From Tetrapyrgos nigripes (taxonomy: Eukaryota > Basidiomycota > Agaricomycetes > Agaricales > Campanellaceae): a stretch of DNA of 64,000 nucleotides. Made by a program: the position numbers and the translations under genes. Location: contig JAACJM010000051.1 in the NCBI GenBank assembly GCA_013368315.1, forward strand, positions 310,001-374,000. Reading direction: 5' to 3'. The number at the start of each line of letters is the position of its first letter. The first letter of the stretch is position 1. Under the pieces are notes generated by a model. The model saw only the letters and a list, made by a program, of their open reading frames with translations. It made no database searches and was not told where the DNA came from. This document shows positions 33,439-44,230 of this stretch, one piece after another.

Positions 33439-33855
33439 ACTTTCGGTAGTATATATTGATTCTGATGGTTACGGATGGAGTCGGAGGCACAGGTCATCAT
33501 CGGAAAGGACAAGGGTGTTCAAAAGTCTTAAATAATGTCAATATTGATATGTCGTAGGGGAATATATGTAGCTAGTTGGTTGAAATGCTGCCTGATGGCG
33601 GAAGGGGGCAGCGAAGGTTATATATGTAAGGGGAAGAATGGGGAAACTCCAATGTAGGATGAAGACGAAAACGACTCGGACGTGTATTTGATAAGTGAAC
33701 GTATGAAGACATGGAGGCACTGGATCTTCGGACTTGGAGAGAGGCAGAGGAGTGTCGGTTTGCGTGAGAGAGGTGGGGGAGAAAACTATGGGATAAAAGC
33801 CCAAGAGCCGTTGAGATGATATGAATTAAATCAAAAGAATCATGGTGGTTCTCAC
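33439..33855. other. Convergent intergenic region between HET and F-box genes
   Basis: 417 bp separates the HET stop codon and the F-box stop codon, which face each other. I see only probable 3' untranslated sequence and no repeat. Confidence 0.4.
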
Positions 33856-35502
33856 CTAATCAGCCATTCTGACACGGAGCAACCTTGCAAGATCCAGGTC
33901 GACATCAAGATGATGCTGAGAGCAGAAGGAAACCAAAGAATCTTCGAACCTGGCAAACTTCTCGGCTCTCAATGCAACTTCCTTTTTCGAGCCTTCGAAG
34001 GATCCAAGATGAATCCGTGCCTTCTGGATGGGTCCGATGCGGTTTGAAACTTGTCCATCGGTGAAGATACCGCCGCTTCGAGACTGTATCACCTCGCTCA
34101 TCAAGTCGAGATTCAGAGGGAGGAAATCTCCATACCACCACCAGTCGAGGTTGAGGGTTGTCAGATCCGGTAGCAAGACAGATGACTGATTTTGGGAGTC
34201 ATAGACTAGACTATGGAGGAAATCATCTGTGATAGAGCGAATTTCTTCAAGGTGGAGTTGCAGAAGGGAAGGGATTTGTCGAAGGACATTGGAAAATCCA
34301 CTGTCAATGTTCTGAACGCTCATGGTAAGCTGCTGAAGAGGAAGGGGAGTGCGTAGAAAGAATAAAATGAAGGAGGAGGAATCCGCAAATGGGTCCGCCG
34401 TGTTACTAAGCATAAGCGTTTGCATGTTCGGTGCGTTAAGCAATCCGAGCAAACGAGCGGTACCCCCATGGCTGAAACACTCCACATTCAGTGTTCGAAC
34501 ATGAGGCCATACAATAGACGTTCCATCATCATCTTCCTCTTCATCTCCGTCTTTCTCATACTCGCCCTCCCCAATGAATAACAAGTCGACTCTCACTGCT
34601 CGAGCAAGGCGTCGCAGAATCGCAAATGTGTTCCGCCATGATCGCAGCCCCTCGAGGAAAAGTCTGTCGAGCTGCGACCACGGAATTCCAAGGATCTGTG
34701 GATTTGTCATTCCAGATAATTTAACCTGTCTCAAGGCATCGGCAGATGAAAAGAGGCCTTTAAACTGCTGGGGAATGTCTGGAGCGCTAGCTGTTTCACG
34801 ATCGAAGTCGCATGAGATGTTGAGAAATTGCAGGGAGCGAAAAGGTACTGGCGTAAGGCTGAACATCGTAAGTATGATAGGGTCTTCGGCAGAGAATGTG
34901 AGACGTCTCCACTGTGGCACAGAGTCAAGGAGGACGGCTATTCAGGGGCTCCGGTCGTGATCCAGCCATGGCATGTCTTCAAGAATAAGGTCTAGAGGGA
35001 CATCTTTCGACCTCTCGAGCTGAAGGAGTCGATGCCACATCTTTGGACTAGTCTTTGTCGAGAATCTTGCGTCAAAAGAGAGGGAAATATGGCTCCACAG
35101 GAGAGGTAAGGACAATGTGAGTGACCTCCAACGACCGCACACATGACTTAAGGTCCAGGGAGCCTGCTGGACGTTTGCAATATGGAGAAAACCATTAGAA
35201 GGATTCATGTAGGACGCATCCCAAAGGCAGAGCTCGTATTTTTCTTCATACTCGACTCGTTTGACGACAGAGAAAATCTCTGCTAGAGCGTCATTCGGTA
35301 CCCGCCTCATTGGAGCGAGAATGTGCTCGTACTGAGCAATCGCGCCCTCAAGGTCAGAGCGCTCTTGCCTCGAGTTTGAAAGCCCAGACAAAGCAGCTCC
35401 AAGCTGGGCCACCAGTATGGCGACCTCAAATTCTAGGGGCGGCTCGTTGGACTTCAGGAGTTGTTGGAAACGGTCAGACTCGATGGCCAGAAAGGTATCC
35501 AT
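33856..35502 (-). pseudogene. F-box/LRR-like protein gene split by one in-frame TGA
   Basis: From the ATG at 35502 the frame runs 186 codons to a TGA at 34942-34944. It then continues in the same frame for a further 361 codons to 33856, with no shift. The first part holds a coiled-coil-like N-terminus, an F-box-like segment (RRVPNDALAEIFSVV) and then WTLSHVCGRWRSLTLSLPLLWSHISLSF, the usual start of basidiomycete F-box proteins. The second part resumes with IAVLLDSVPQWRRLTFS, which fits the family's next motif, and continues with leucine-rich-like repeats (FRSLQFLNISCDF, VWPHVRTLNVECF, LTTLNLDWW). Without the TGA it would be a 548-residue single-exon protein, possibly an SCF ubiquitin-ligase adaptor. 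A recent nonsense mutation (CGA to TGA fits) or a sequence error are the main explanations. Confidence 0.8.
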
Positions 35503-36639
35503 TTTCAGAGGTGCAAGTGGGCTAGCAATGTTGTTTAGAGCTCGATAATACCGTAAGAACTGGGACAGATCACCTCTGTTGCTGCAAGATTGTTGAGAGA
35601 CGAAGAACTGGATGATGGGTTGATGATGGGGCGAAGTGAGATCTTCAACTTACGTCAGAGTCATCTGCGGGTTGGGAGATTTGCCACCGGCATTTCTTTC
35701 TTCTGGACCACGACTGGCTTGTCCTCCTACTTCTATGGGCTACAAACCACAGAATGACTGTAAAGTCTTTTTGCATCTTTATTTCTGCAGGTAATCGGGT
35801 TCCTTTCCCTGGTTTGACGTGATTACGCACTGAGGCTCCCAAGGACCAAAACGTAAACGAGACACAGCTTCATTTACCATCCAAATCGCAGAAAACGGAT
35901 CAACACGCCTTTCCTCGCCTCTTAGAGTGGTGGAGAAGTCAAAAAAGATAACAGCGCCAGCTTTCTGAATGTTTGACATTTCGAGGTGTGTTTTTCAATC
36001 TTTTCATCGATGTCTGGACTCTGACTTGTTTGCCATCACAAGTCCTTTCGTGCGGTTCGTTTTCTCAGCAAAAATCGCCTCGTACGCTTCCTAGTCACTT
36101 ACTTCTCGAACAAGTCTGTTGGAACCTCAGACGGCACAGAACTATCGTGTCTAGGACCTGGCAAAAGTAGTAATGTAACAGTGCGTGCTTCTCCATGGCG
36201 GTCCATTATAGTGCTTAACCTTGCCTAGCTATTCACTTCTCAATCCACAACTCCGCAAGCGCTTAGGAGTACCAACCATCATGGGATTCCAAAAGTGCCG
36301 CAGCCTAGACCAAGCTGGACGACTTCGAATCGAAACATTACTGAGCTTAACGAGGAGACTGGAGACGAAGTAGTAGAGTGCCATAGCGCAATTTCAGCAG
36401 TACTAGGTGAGTGTTCGGTCCTTTTTCCTCTTCTTTCTTTTGTATTTCCGCTTCCGTGATTTTTTCGTCAAGGAAACTAACTGTGAAGTGTAGGATGGCT
36501 TCTTTACACCAGCAATCTCCTCTGGTGATGCACGGGTATGCATTATTTTCCGCCATCTGGACCCAACGCCGTTTTTAGTGGAGAATGATGAGCAGGCAGA
36601 AGCACAGAAGCATAGGGAGTGTATTTGCTCTTGGACGGA

Positions 36640-37410
36640 CAGTAGCCGAAGAGACGGGAAATACACGTGTACTAGGACTCGGTGGGTCTCTGTTTCCTTT
36701 TTATTTCTGACCTTTATTTTTCCCATTTTTGCCAGCGACAACTGATCTACTCCTATAAAGCAGTCTGCCTACTTTGTTTCATGGCCTCACCAAGATGAAA
36801 ACGTTGCTGTAGAGCGAGGGCAGGATTTGGAACCGTTTCTGAGCAAGACGACGAAGGAAAACACGGCCTGACGTTGTGAGAGATGGATTTCGACTGCGAA
36901 CGAATATGGTACGTCTTCTTTTTTTGCCCTTGTAGGCTTTACACACACTCACCGAGAACCTCTACAGATCGCTACGAGTAGACTACCTCAACCACCAATG
37001 CCTCCCTCACACTAAGCAACATCCTTAACATGTGGAGCAGCGGAGCCGTTTGATAAGGACATTGGGTATCTGGAGAGGTGAAAGAGAATATTGGTGTGTA
37101 CCAGGGAGCGACGGGACATACACATGTACTCGGATTCGGTGGGTCTCTTCGTTTCCTTTTTATTTCTAATCTTTATTTTTCCCTGACATTTTCACCAACA
37201 GTGGTACTGGCTCATTTACTCCTATAAAGCAGTCTGCCTACCTTGTTCTATGACCTCGGCAAGATCACAACTTGAAGACCCACGTGATCCCAAGTTGGCT
37301 TATTGTCGGCCGGTATCGGTCGCTGTAGATCGAGGGTATGATTTTGAGCCGTTCCTAAGAAAGATGAGGAGGGAACACGTCCTGCCGTTGCTGAGAGAGA
37401 ATAAAGGAGG
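36640..37410 (+). pseudogene. Unidentified gene remnant with an internal duplication
   Basis: Positions ~36650-36880 and ~37110-37400 are diverged copies of one segment. Each has GACGGGA(A/C)ATACAC(G/A)TGTACT, a donor-like GTGGGTCTCT, a T-rich tract, an acceptor, and then TCCTATAAAGCAGTCTGCCTAC. In the first copy one frame reads TPIKQSAYFVSWPHQDENVA and then GQDLEPFLSKTTKE. The second carries the related YDFEPFLRKMRREHVLPLL in another frame. Upstream, DARVCIIFRHLDPTPFLVEN and HRECICSWTDSSRRDGKYTC may belong to the same protein. I do not recognise the family. Frame disruptions suggest a dead, partly duplicated gene. Confidence 0.4.
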
Positions 37411-39186
37411 TCTATACCACTCGGTGGGTGTTTATGTTCTCAATTTACACCTTTCACTTTCTACTGGTCGCTTTTCCTCCTACTTGGTCCTCCGTCGACG
37501 ACAAACGCTAACTTGGAGTATTTCTGGTCGTCTAGGCTAGCCTCCGTCCAAATCTTCTTCGCATTTGGCTACCCGTCATGATCATGTTGCGAGGCTATTC
37601 TGGCTGTCGACTCCCAAGACGAAAGGCCGAAGTCGACACATGTCATCCAAACAACCAGGATCCGGACCTACAAATGCGGCTGCATCTGCATGGTAGGGTT
37701 GAAAGCGAGGAGAAGGACCGCAATCGTCATGTGGGTGAGTGTTTCGAGATTTATTTATTTTTATTTCCTTTTTATTTCTTTGGTTTCATTCTTTCTCTTT
37801 TTTGATAACGAGGACCCTGACTGGTTCGCTCTTCTAGACCAAGAACGAGTATCAGACTGCGTTTATCCGCCTTCCACTGTCGTTCCCAGTTTGTCCTGAT
37901 CCGTAGCGAAAAAGGTTCTCGGGACCACTGAAGCAAAGGCGCGAATTGTACACGCATGAGAAGGTGTCCACGCCTTGGAAGAAGAAGGGAGAAGGGAACG
38001 AGAAGGGCAATGGTTGGATAGTGACTGTCTCAACGTTCTCAGGTACTACTTTTTCTTTCTTTCTTTCTTTCAGTCTTCCCCCCCCTTTTCGATGAGGAGA
38101 GAATGTGCTAATTTGGTTCATCCATGCAGATAACCTCTTGCAAGCTACTCTACAACTCGCTGAGGCCAGACGCAAGGACAAACACGTATTTTACTTTGTA
38201 ACGGGGAGACAAAAGAGTGGATGTGCTAGTCTTGAGGATTTTCTAGGTTGAGAGTAAGTGTTCTGGTTTTCCTTCGTCTTTCCCCCCTTTTCCTTTTCCT
38301 TTTCAATTCGTTTCGTTTATTGTCAGTGACCCAAATACTGACCCCTCTTTCTTGTAGATTGCGAGTCTTTACCCTCGGTCCTGTCAACGTATATCATTAA
38401 ACTCCGAGTCCCCTCCCCTCCCCATTACCACCCGTATCCCCAAGACCCTGATCATAAACCCTCAAATCTCCACTGCTTCCTCGAGCTCGTCGTACCCATC
38501 AGCTGCTTCTGCCGCTGTCCTCAAGCCTTGGATTCCCCGTCGTGTCAACATCACGACCTCGGTCGTCTACCTCGTCTGCTCCCTCTATGTCTTCTCTAGT
38601 TCACGGTCTTCCAACGCATACGACAGGCGCTCCAGCGTCTACGCTAACTTCACGTCGCCACGGTGCCAGTACTGATGTACAGGACGTATTCACCTTGTTG
38701 GTCACCGTCGCAGAGCTGGTTTTGGTAGTGGTGATTATTAGGGTTCCAGAACACTTGGACAGCACAATTGGATGTATTGGAGTCCGCAAAGTAGCTGGTT
38801 GAAGTGGTGGTGGTCGAGGTGGTGCCAATGATCAGAGCCGTTGACAGTTATGGATACCGACGTTGGTTGACCCTTCCTACCGACCCCTTCCATCTCCTCT
38901 CCTCCACTCACATTCGCTTCAGCTTATCACACTAGCATTCCAGTATCAGTATTAACGTTGACGCTAACATTGTTGAAGGTAGCGGAGTTTCGCTAGGACT
39001 CGATGATACACAGTGTTGGAGTCATTGGAGATGTAGTTCAGATGGTGTTGTATGCACGAATACACCTACGACGTTGTTTGGCGGTTGCTTTCGCATGATT
39101 GTCATGCCAAGCACTCTTCCTGCCATCCAAAGCACCAACGCTGCCAGCACAGCCTCATATTGTAATGACACTATCGCCGGGTCAAG

Positions 39187-39356
39187 TACATACGCTCAAA
39201 ACATGCGTCCTTCCTCCTTCCGCATGACCTCGCCTTGCCTCAGTCATGAGCCCGTCTTCGCAGCTGGCATTGGGCCAAACCTGTCGAGGTGCTGGAATTA
39301 CGTTGTTCGGGAAGTGGCGTTGGAATAGTCTTTGAGGTCGTAAGTGGGTATAAGCC
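39187..39356 (+). repeat. Segmental duplicate of the 29.5-kb HET-flanking sequence
   Basis: It matches 29464-29630 in the same orientation: CCTCCTTCCGCAT, then GCCTTGCCT, then GGCCAAAC, then AGGTGCTGGA, then GTTGTTCGGGAAGT. Neither copy encodes a recognisable domain. Together with 39527-39600, which matches 28145-28220, it shows that this interval was assembled from pieces of HET-associated DNA. Confidence 0.65.
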
Positions 39357-40339
39357 GGTTAAGTGAAGAAGGGATAAGGTGTAAATGAGGAACATGGCAT
39401 TTTCCGCTACGGTCATGGATTATGGCTGGGACGAGTGGTAGGAAGTTTGTTTGAAGTTTCGGAGTACATCGCCAATGCTGGAAGACAGTAACTGAAGGTT
39501 ACACGGCTGGATGAGGGATGAATGCGGGATTGTATGTGAGTCCACGAACGTGGAGACATTTTGTATGTTTATAGTCAAATCAAGAAGCCAATAAATGAGA
39601 GTCGTCATATCTATGTTTCTAAAGTCAGGTGAAGCGTAGCTGTACTCTGATCTGCGAGAAAAAGAACACCACACGAAACCCTATGTGACAAAGGCTCAAT
39701 GTGATGATCTCTCGGCCAGGGGTGGTGTGCTGGGATCTCGTGAATGTAGGGACAACTAGGGACAATAGACAGAAGTGGGCACTGAGGACGACGAACTGGG
39801 AAACTGGGAAACGATGGGAAAGTACTGTGAGAATGGAAATACCAGCTGAGCGGCAGCTGGGGTCGATGACTTGGAAAGCCTGGAAACTAGCGCAGAGGAC
39901 AAGACATTGTATTGGGGGTGTAGATACAGTAGTTATACTAATTCTACGAAATGATCAGATCCTAAACATGAGTGTAAAACATGTGTCTACTGAAATGAGT
40001 ATCAAATCTCCAGATCAAGGAAGGAACTAGTGAAACGGAGATAAGTAAAACTGTAAGTAAAGCTGTGAAGAGTAAAATGAATGAAATACTCGAAACTGAT
40101 CAAGGCGAGCTCAATCGAAAACCATGTAACTAAAGTAGTAACCGAAAATCGGTACTACAACTCACAGCTTTAATAATCATTCAGCGTCTATGTCCAGTAT
40201 ATAAATGCTTGGCCGTAGTCGCAACAGCTTCCTTAATAGCTTATTCTGAACCCTCACTACAGTAAGTACTCGACACCCTTTTCTCAGGATTCCTTTGACC
40301 CTGACATTTTTCAGCTCGACTCTCGAAACTTTCTCCGTT

Positions 40340-40445
40340 ATGCATCTCTTAAGTACAAAAGACTTCAAAGTTAAGGAATTCTTCGCAGATATTCTGTACT
40401 ATGCAATCCTCTCATATACTTGGGAGCAGGAAGAGGTTACCTTTC
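40340..40445 (+). pseudogene. Third HET-domain gene, N-terminal stub cut by a Copia-like LTR
   Basis: The stub starts MHLLSTKDFKVKEFF and reads YAILSYTWEQEEVTF, closely matching residues 1-35 of the intact HET gene. The upstream leader and TATA region are also homologous. Homology ends exactly at 40445, where a TGTTGAAATATATAC LTR terminus begins. Nothing corresponding to the rest of the HET gene follows, so this copy is dead. Confidence 0.88.
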
Positions 40446-41040
40446 TGTTGAAATATATACCTTCCATGTATAGTAACTATGATTCTATATGGAGTTATTA
40501 TGAAACTTCTATGTAGTTACAAGTATGGCTAGTCCTCCAGGACATTCTCTGGACATTACTCTTATCTCTTACTATGTAGTGATATCTCTGTAGATAGCAA
40601 TATGGCCAATGGCAATATCCTCTTAGTCTCTAAGTATGTCCATGGACAATGTAGATATTAGTAATTACATGCTCTTTATCTAGTATAAAAGCTCTCTGTC
40701 AAGTCGTAGTTACTACAGAACAATATCCAGTTCTATCTGCTCTACAAGCAATTTGCATCTAAGCTCTACTAGCTTTCTCCTCAGCACTCTACTTGGTGAG
40801 CTCTATTGACTGGTCACCCTACGCTGAATAGTTGCTGCTTCATTAGGTTATGGGCCCCGAGGGCCATTGACGTTTGGTCTTGTCCCATACAACTACTGTT
40901 GTCAAGATGGATTGCGTTGTTGAGTTCAATGGCAAGCTCGTCACTGAGTAAGCTGTTGGACTTGATGTTGTGCAGTTGGTGGATCGATGTTTCACTTTAT
41001 CTCCTTCTTCATCTATATTGCCTGGTAAAATATATAACCA
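40446..41040 (+). mobile_element. Truncated Copia-like LTR retrotransposon (5' LTR and start of internal region)
   Basis: The left terminus TGTTGAAATA begins right after the HET stub. A TATA box (GTATAAAAG, about 40682) is followed by a transcript-like region, and the LTR probably ends TGCTGCTTCA at 40842. Just inside, GGTTATGGGCCCC (40846-40858) nearly matches the complement of the initiator tRNA-Met anticodon arm (GGTTATGAGCCC). A half-tRNA primer of that kind is known for copia elements. Internal sequence continues a few hundred bases without intact gag or pol. The LTR end and primer site are inferred. The insertion point is seen directly. Confidence 0.65.
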
Positions 41041-41252
41041 GGGTTCAGTTTAGAGTCACATTAGGCACTCTTTGCTGGTTTAGTTATAGATCTAGATAAG
41101 TCACTTTATACCTGTAACAGTTATTTATGGAACCCTTATGGATCTACAGATAGTTGTATGCAGAGTGACTGGCACACTTTGCAGCCTCCACTTTAGTGTG
41201 GGACTGGTTTTCACACTCAGGCAAAACTCCGTAGTCATTCAGATGAGCCAGG

Positions 41253-41710
41253 TGTCACAAACTGCTACAGTTCTTTGTCCTCCTTCTTCTTCTACTTCAT
41301 TATTGAACTCATTTTCTGATCATTCGTCTATTGCATTTCCTTGATAAACCTTTTAAACCTTATATTACTGACTTCGAACTTTATAAAACCTGTCAAACTC
41401 TATAATAACTGTCAATCAATCTTCCATTCCATCGATCCTATCTTTACCCTACATTTCTCCACTTTCTCCTACATTTCCCCTATTTCTCCTATCTTTCTCC
41501 TATCACTTATTCATTGTTCTTCTATATAAACCACCAGACATTCTAGCTAGTCCTTTAGTTCATTCACTTCGTGTCCACTCCGTACTAGTACTACACAGTG
41601 TAGAGCATAGTCAGCTTACTCTTGCTCTCTATCTATCTCTATATTCTCAATCAATCTCGTCTTTGTGTGACTTGGGTGGTTTGTTATTGAGTGTATCAGC
41701 GACCCTGACA
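41253..41710 (+). mobile_element. LTR, family 3 (copy A)
   Basis: The 458-bp sequence starts TGTCACAAACTGCTACAG and ends CCCTGACA. It matches the LTR at 55648-56061 along its length with extra short insertions (CCTTCTTCTTC and ATTATTGAACTCA near the start). A TATA-like TCTATATAAACC lies near 41522. No 5-bp target duplication is present (CCAGG on the left, TGTAA on the right). It may therefore be one LTR of a deleted element, or the product of ectopic recombination. Confidence 0.8.
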
Positions 41711-41733
41711 TGTAATTCATTATTTTAATAGGT

Positions 41734-42458
41734 TATTCATCCAAAATCAAGGAAAGCACCAATTATGGTCAATCACATCAAAATATCACTGCTTCACATG
41801 GTATGAATAGTCTTCATCTATAATGATATATGACTGAATAAACTTATAGTTGGACATATCACTTGTCCTTCATACTTTATGGGTGGAATCACAACAGATG
41901 ATAGGGCACGTATCATGAACTGGATTCACCAAAATGTTTCTCAATTTGGGAAAGAGTTAATGGCTCATGATTTTGATCTTTGTCTTGCACATGCCTGCAC
42001 TCTCTTTTTAGCTCATTCTCAACAGGAAACATTTCAGGAAAATGTTGAACAAGGATTATCTGCCAAGGAAATAGAACAATCAATCCTTCAGCAGGCATGG
42101 CAGCAGCTAGTAGATTTCACTGGAAGGACTGTGGATGGAACAGTCAAGATAGAGAGGGCAGATGTTGATAAAGAAGCACTCATGTTTGATAGATTGGCAA
42201 GGGCTGGCAAAGCAGGAGGAGAGAAATGGGGCCTGGATGTTGGTCCTCCAGAAGAGCTATGGTGGCCTTATGATGGTCCTGAAAAATATGCACCTGATCT
42301 CCAACATGCTACAGAATCTGACCTTGAGGTGCGTTTTTTTTTTTCTGCCAAATTTATTCCTGATTATTTCTTCAGGAGGGTGAACTGTGCAAAGCAAAAA
42401 GAGAAATAATAGAGCAGAAAAGAAGAGAGGAAGCAGAAGAAAAGAGATCATGTCTGTA
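41734..42458 (+). CDS. Unidentified coding region, 3' part of a spliced gene
   Basis: The longest frame starts at the ATG at 41879 (MGGITTDDRARIMNWIHQ). It runs 147 codons to GAG just before a GTGCGT donor near 42328 and resumes after a TTCTTCAG acceptor with EGELCKAKREIIEQKRREE, ending at TAG 42456-42458. The tail is Lys/Glu-rich and probably helical. A possible upstream exon (41734-41800, reading KIKESTNYGQSHQN) joins in frame to VGHITCPSYFMGG. The frame is real-looking, with consistent splice sites, but I do not recognise the family. It follows an LTR directly, so the 5' end may be lost. Both a host gene and part of a transposon are possible. Confidence 0.5.
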
Positions 42459-43829
42459 GTGTAGTACTGAATTCCTGTATTAGCCTGTGGAGGTGTACTG
42501 TTGATATTGACTAGCTTGACCCTCAACCAGCGCCAAGATCCTCTCCAAGCTCAAAAAGGTGAAAAATCCTCTTCAGTCTTTGAGTAGCTATAGTGGATAA
42601 CCCTTCAAAACCTTGACGGCCTTCAACATGCTCAATCCTTTATAGAGCCTCGAACGGGATAGGAAGTTTACATATTTGTCTATCATCTTACCATAACTCT
42701 CACGCAATCTATCCCATGAACGCCTTCGATAAAGCAGTGAAAGGTTTCTAAAGTTGGCTGAAGTTGAATACCAATGCTGCTGATCACTTGTTAACCTGTA
42801 CTACCAACCTATTGAAACTTTCTGTAGAGTCTTTCCCAAGTTTTTCCTACATCCAATTATCGGATTTGACTCATTTTACTAACCCTGACCCTTATACAAG
42901 CCGTACCATAATCACCTGGCGGTATATTCTGTTGTAATCATGACAGGATGTTATATTGTCTCGCAATCATGACAAGAGGTTATACTCCCTCAAAGTTCCT
43001 TTGCATGCCCTGAAATATGAGTAAAAGATTTTATTGCAATCTAATCCTCTGATATCCTTCCCTCAACTTGATCATGCTGCCCAAGTATCCCATATGAAAA
43101 GTATAAGGCCATTCATTTGCCAGGTGATTTTCACTAACGCCCATCCATACATGTGTCAACATACCCAGTGCAGGTACAGTTTGAACTCTGCATTTTATCT
43201 TCAAAGCTCTTGTGTAATATCAGGCAAAAAATTTAATAAATGTGTTCCCACATTTTTACCCTCTGATTTTTCCATAAGAATTCGCGATTTACACTAATTG
43301 TGGCTGAATGTAATATTGAATATAACAAGCCTTTTCACCCGAGCTACCTGCATGTCTAGCAGATCTCTGGTGATTCGTGGACTAAATGCATCCCTGCTGA
43401 TAGCTACCAACTATGAGTTCAAGCCACTCTCAGGATGTATGATTTGTATGACAATGTAACGTGATACAAGTCCCGGGCTGTACTAATATTCCCGAAACTA
43501 ATGCTATTGTTACATTGTTCATATGGTTCGTAAATACTAATACATGCGGATCGAAAGATATGAGGGTCTTGTAGTACGAGGTATCCTAGGTTCCCAACAA
43601 TTGCAGTGATGAAGAGTCACCCGGTGAAGAGGGAGGATGGGAGTATGAGAGTATTGATCTTGGGGTGGAGGTTGCTGTGAGTAAGGCGGCAGTAGAACCC
43701 GTTTGGGATGTGAGCCGTCCATTTTTCTCTTCATCGTTGCTTGATGACTTATCGTTCTCCTTCAACTCTTCTCCATCACTTTTCATCCATTGTTGCCATA
43801 TCTCTCCTCTACAGTTCTGAAACCCTCCG
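42459..43829. other. Non-coding stretch
   Basis: No open frame with a recognisable domain is present and CpG is sparse. A GAGTTCAAGCC phrase near 43413 weakly resembles a polymerase III B-box but has no matching upstream part. Confidence 0.35.
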
Positions 43830-44230
43830 TCGTCCCGAGTCTTCGAGAAAACCGACGGGATCTACCCCGAACCCATCATGCGACCTGACGTCAAAACCTT
43901 CTTTCCTCCAATCGATAACTTCACCGTCTATATTTTCGGTGACCCTGCTCTCCTCTCCTCTTCACCCGACGTACACGTTACTCTCCGAATCCACGACGAA
44001 TGCAATGAGTCTGATGTCTTTGGGAGTAATATCTGCACATGCAAACCGTACTTGGTGTATGCGATTGAAGATTGTATAAGGACGGTGCAGGGTGTTCAGG
44101 TGGATATGGGCAAGAAGAAGGGGGTTGGGGTGGTTGTATACTTTCGAAAAGAAGGGAGGGCGTTGGGTTGAGGAAGAGGGGAATAGATTCGATTGACCGA
44201 TATTTCACGAGTACGGAGATTATTGCTTAT
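43830..44230 (+). pseudogene. Remnant of a GTP-cyclohydrolase-II-like (URC1-type) gene
   Basis: One frame reads VFEKTDGIYPEPIMRPDVKTFFPP, then NFTVYIFGDPALLS, then LRIHDECNESDVFGSNICTCKPYLVYAIED, then GVVVYFRKEGRALG. This is the fungal GTP cyclohydrolase II-like protein of uracil catabolism. The zinc-binding pattern C...C-x-C (ECN...ICTCK) and the RKEGRALG motif are preserved. Directly after RALG there are in-frame stops, about a dozen expected residues are missing, and a trace of the next motif (RYFTSTEIIA) follows. Nothing of the rest is found to 45 kb, so this is a fragment. Confidence 0.75.

Larger units (their letters stand above)
35503..40185. other. Gene-poor stretch with duplicated coding remnants
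   Basis: No complete gene is recognised. Coding-like pieces with short introns lie at 36.2-37.9 kb and include an internal duplication (next feature). Pyrimidine-rich, intron-like tracts are frequent, for example a CTTT run at about 38046-38073. The segment 39187-39356 repeats 29464-29630, and 39527-39600 repeats 28145-28220, so parts of the HET-flanking DNA were copied here. Confidence 0.4.
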
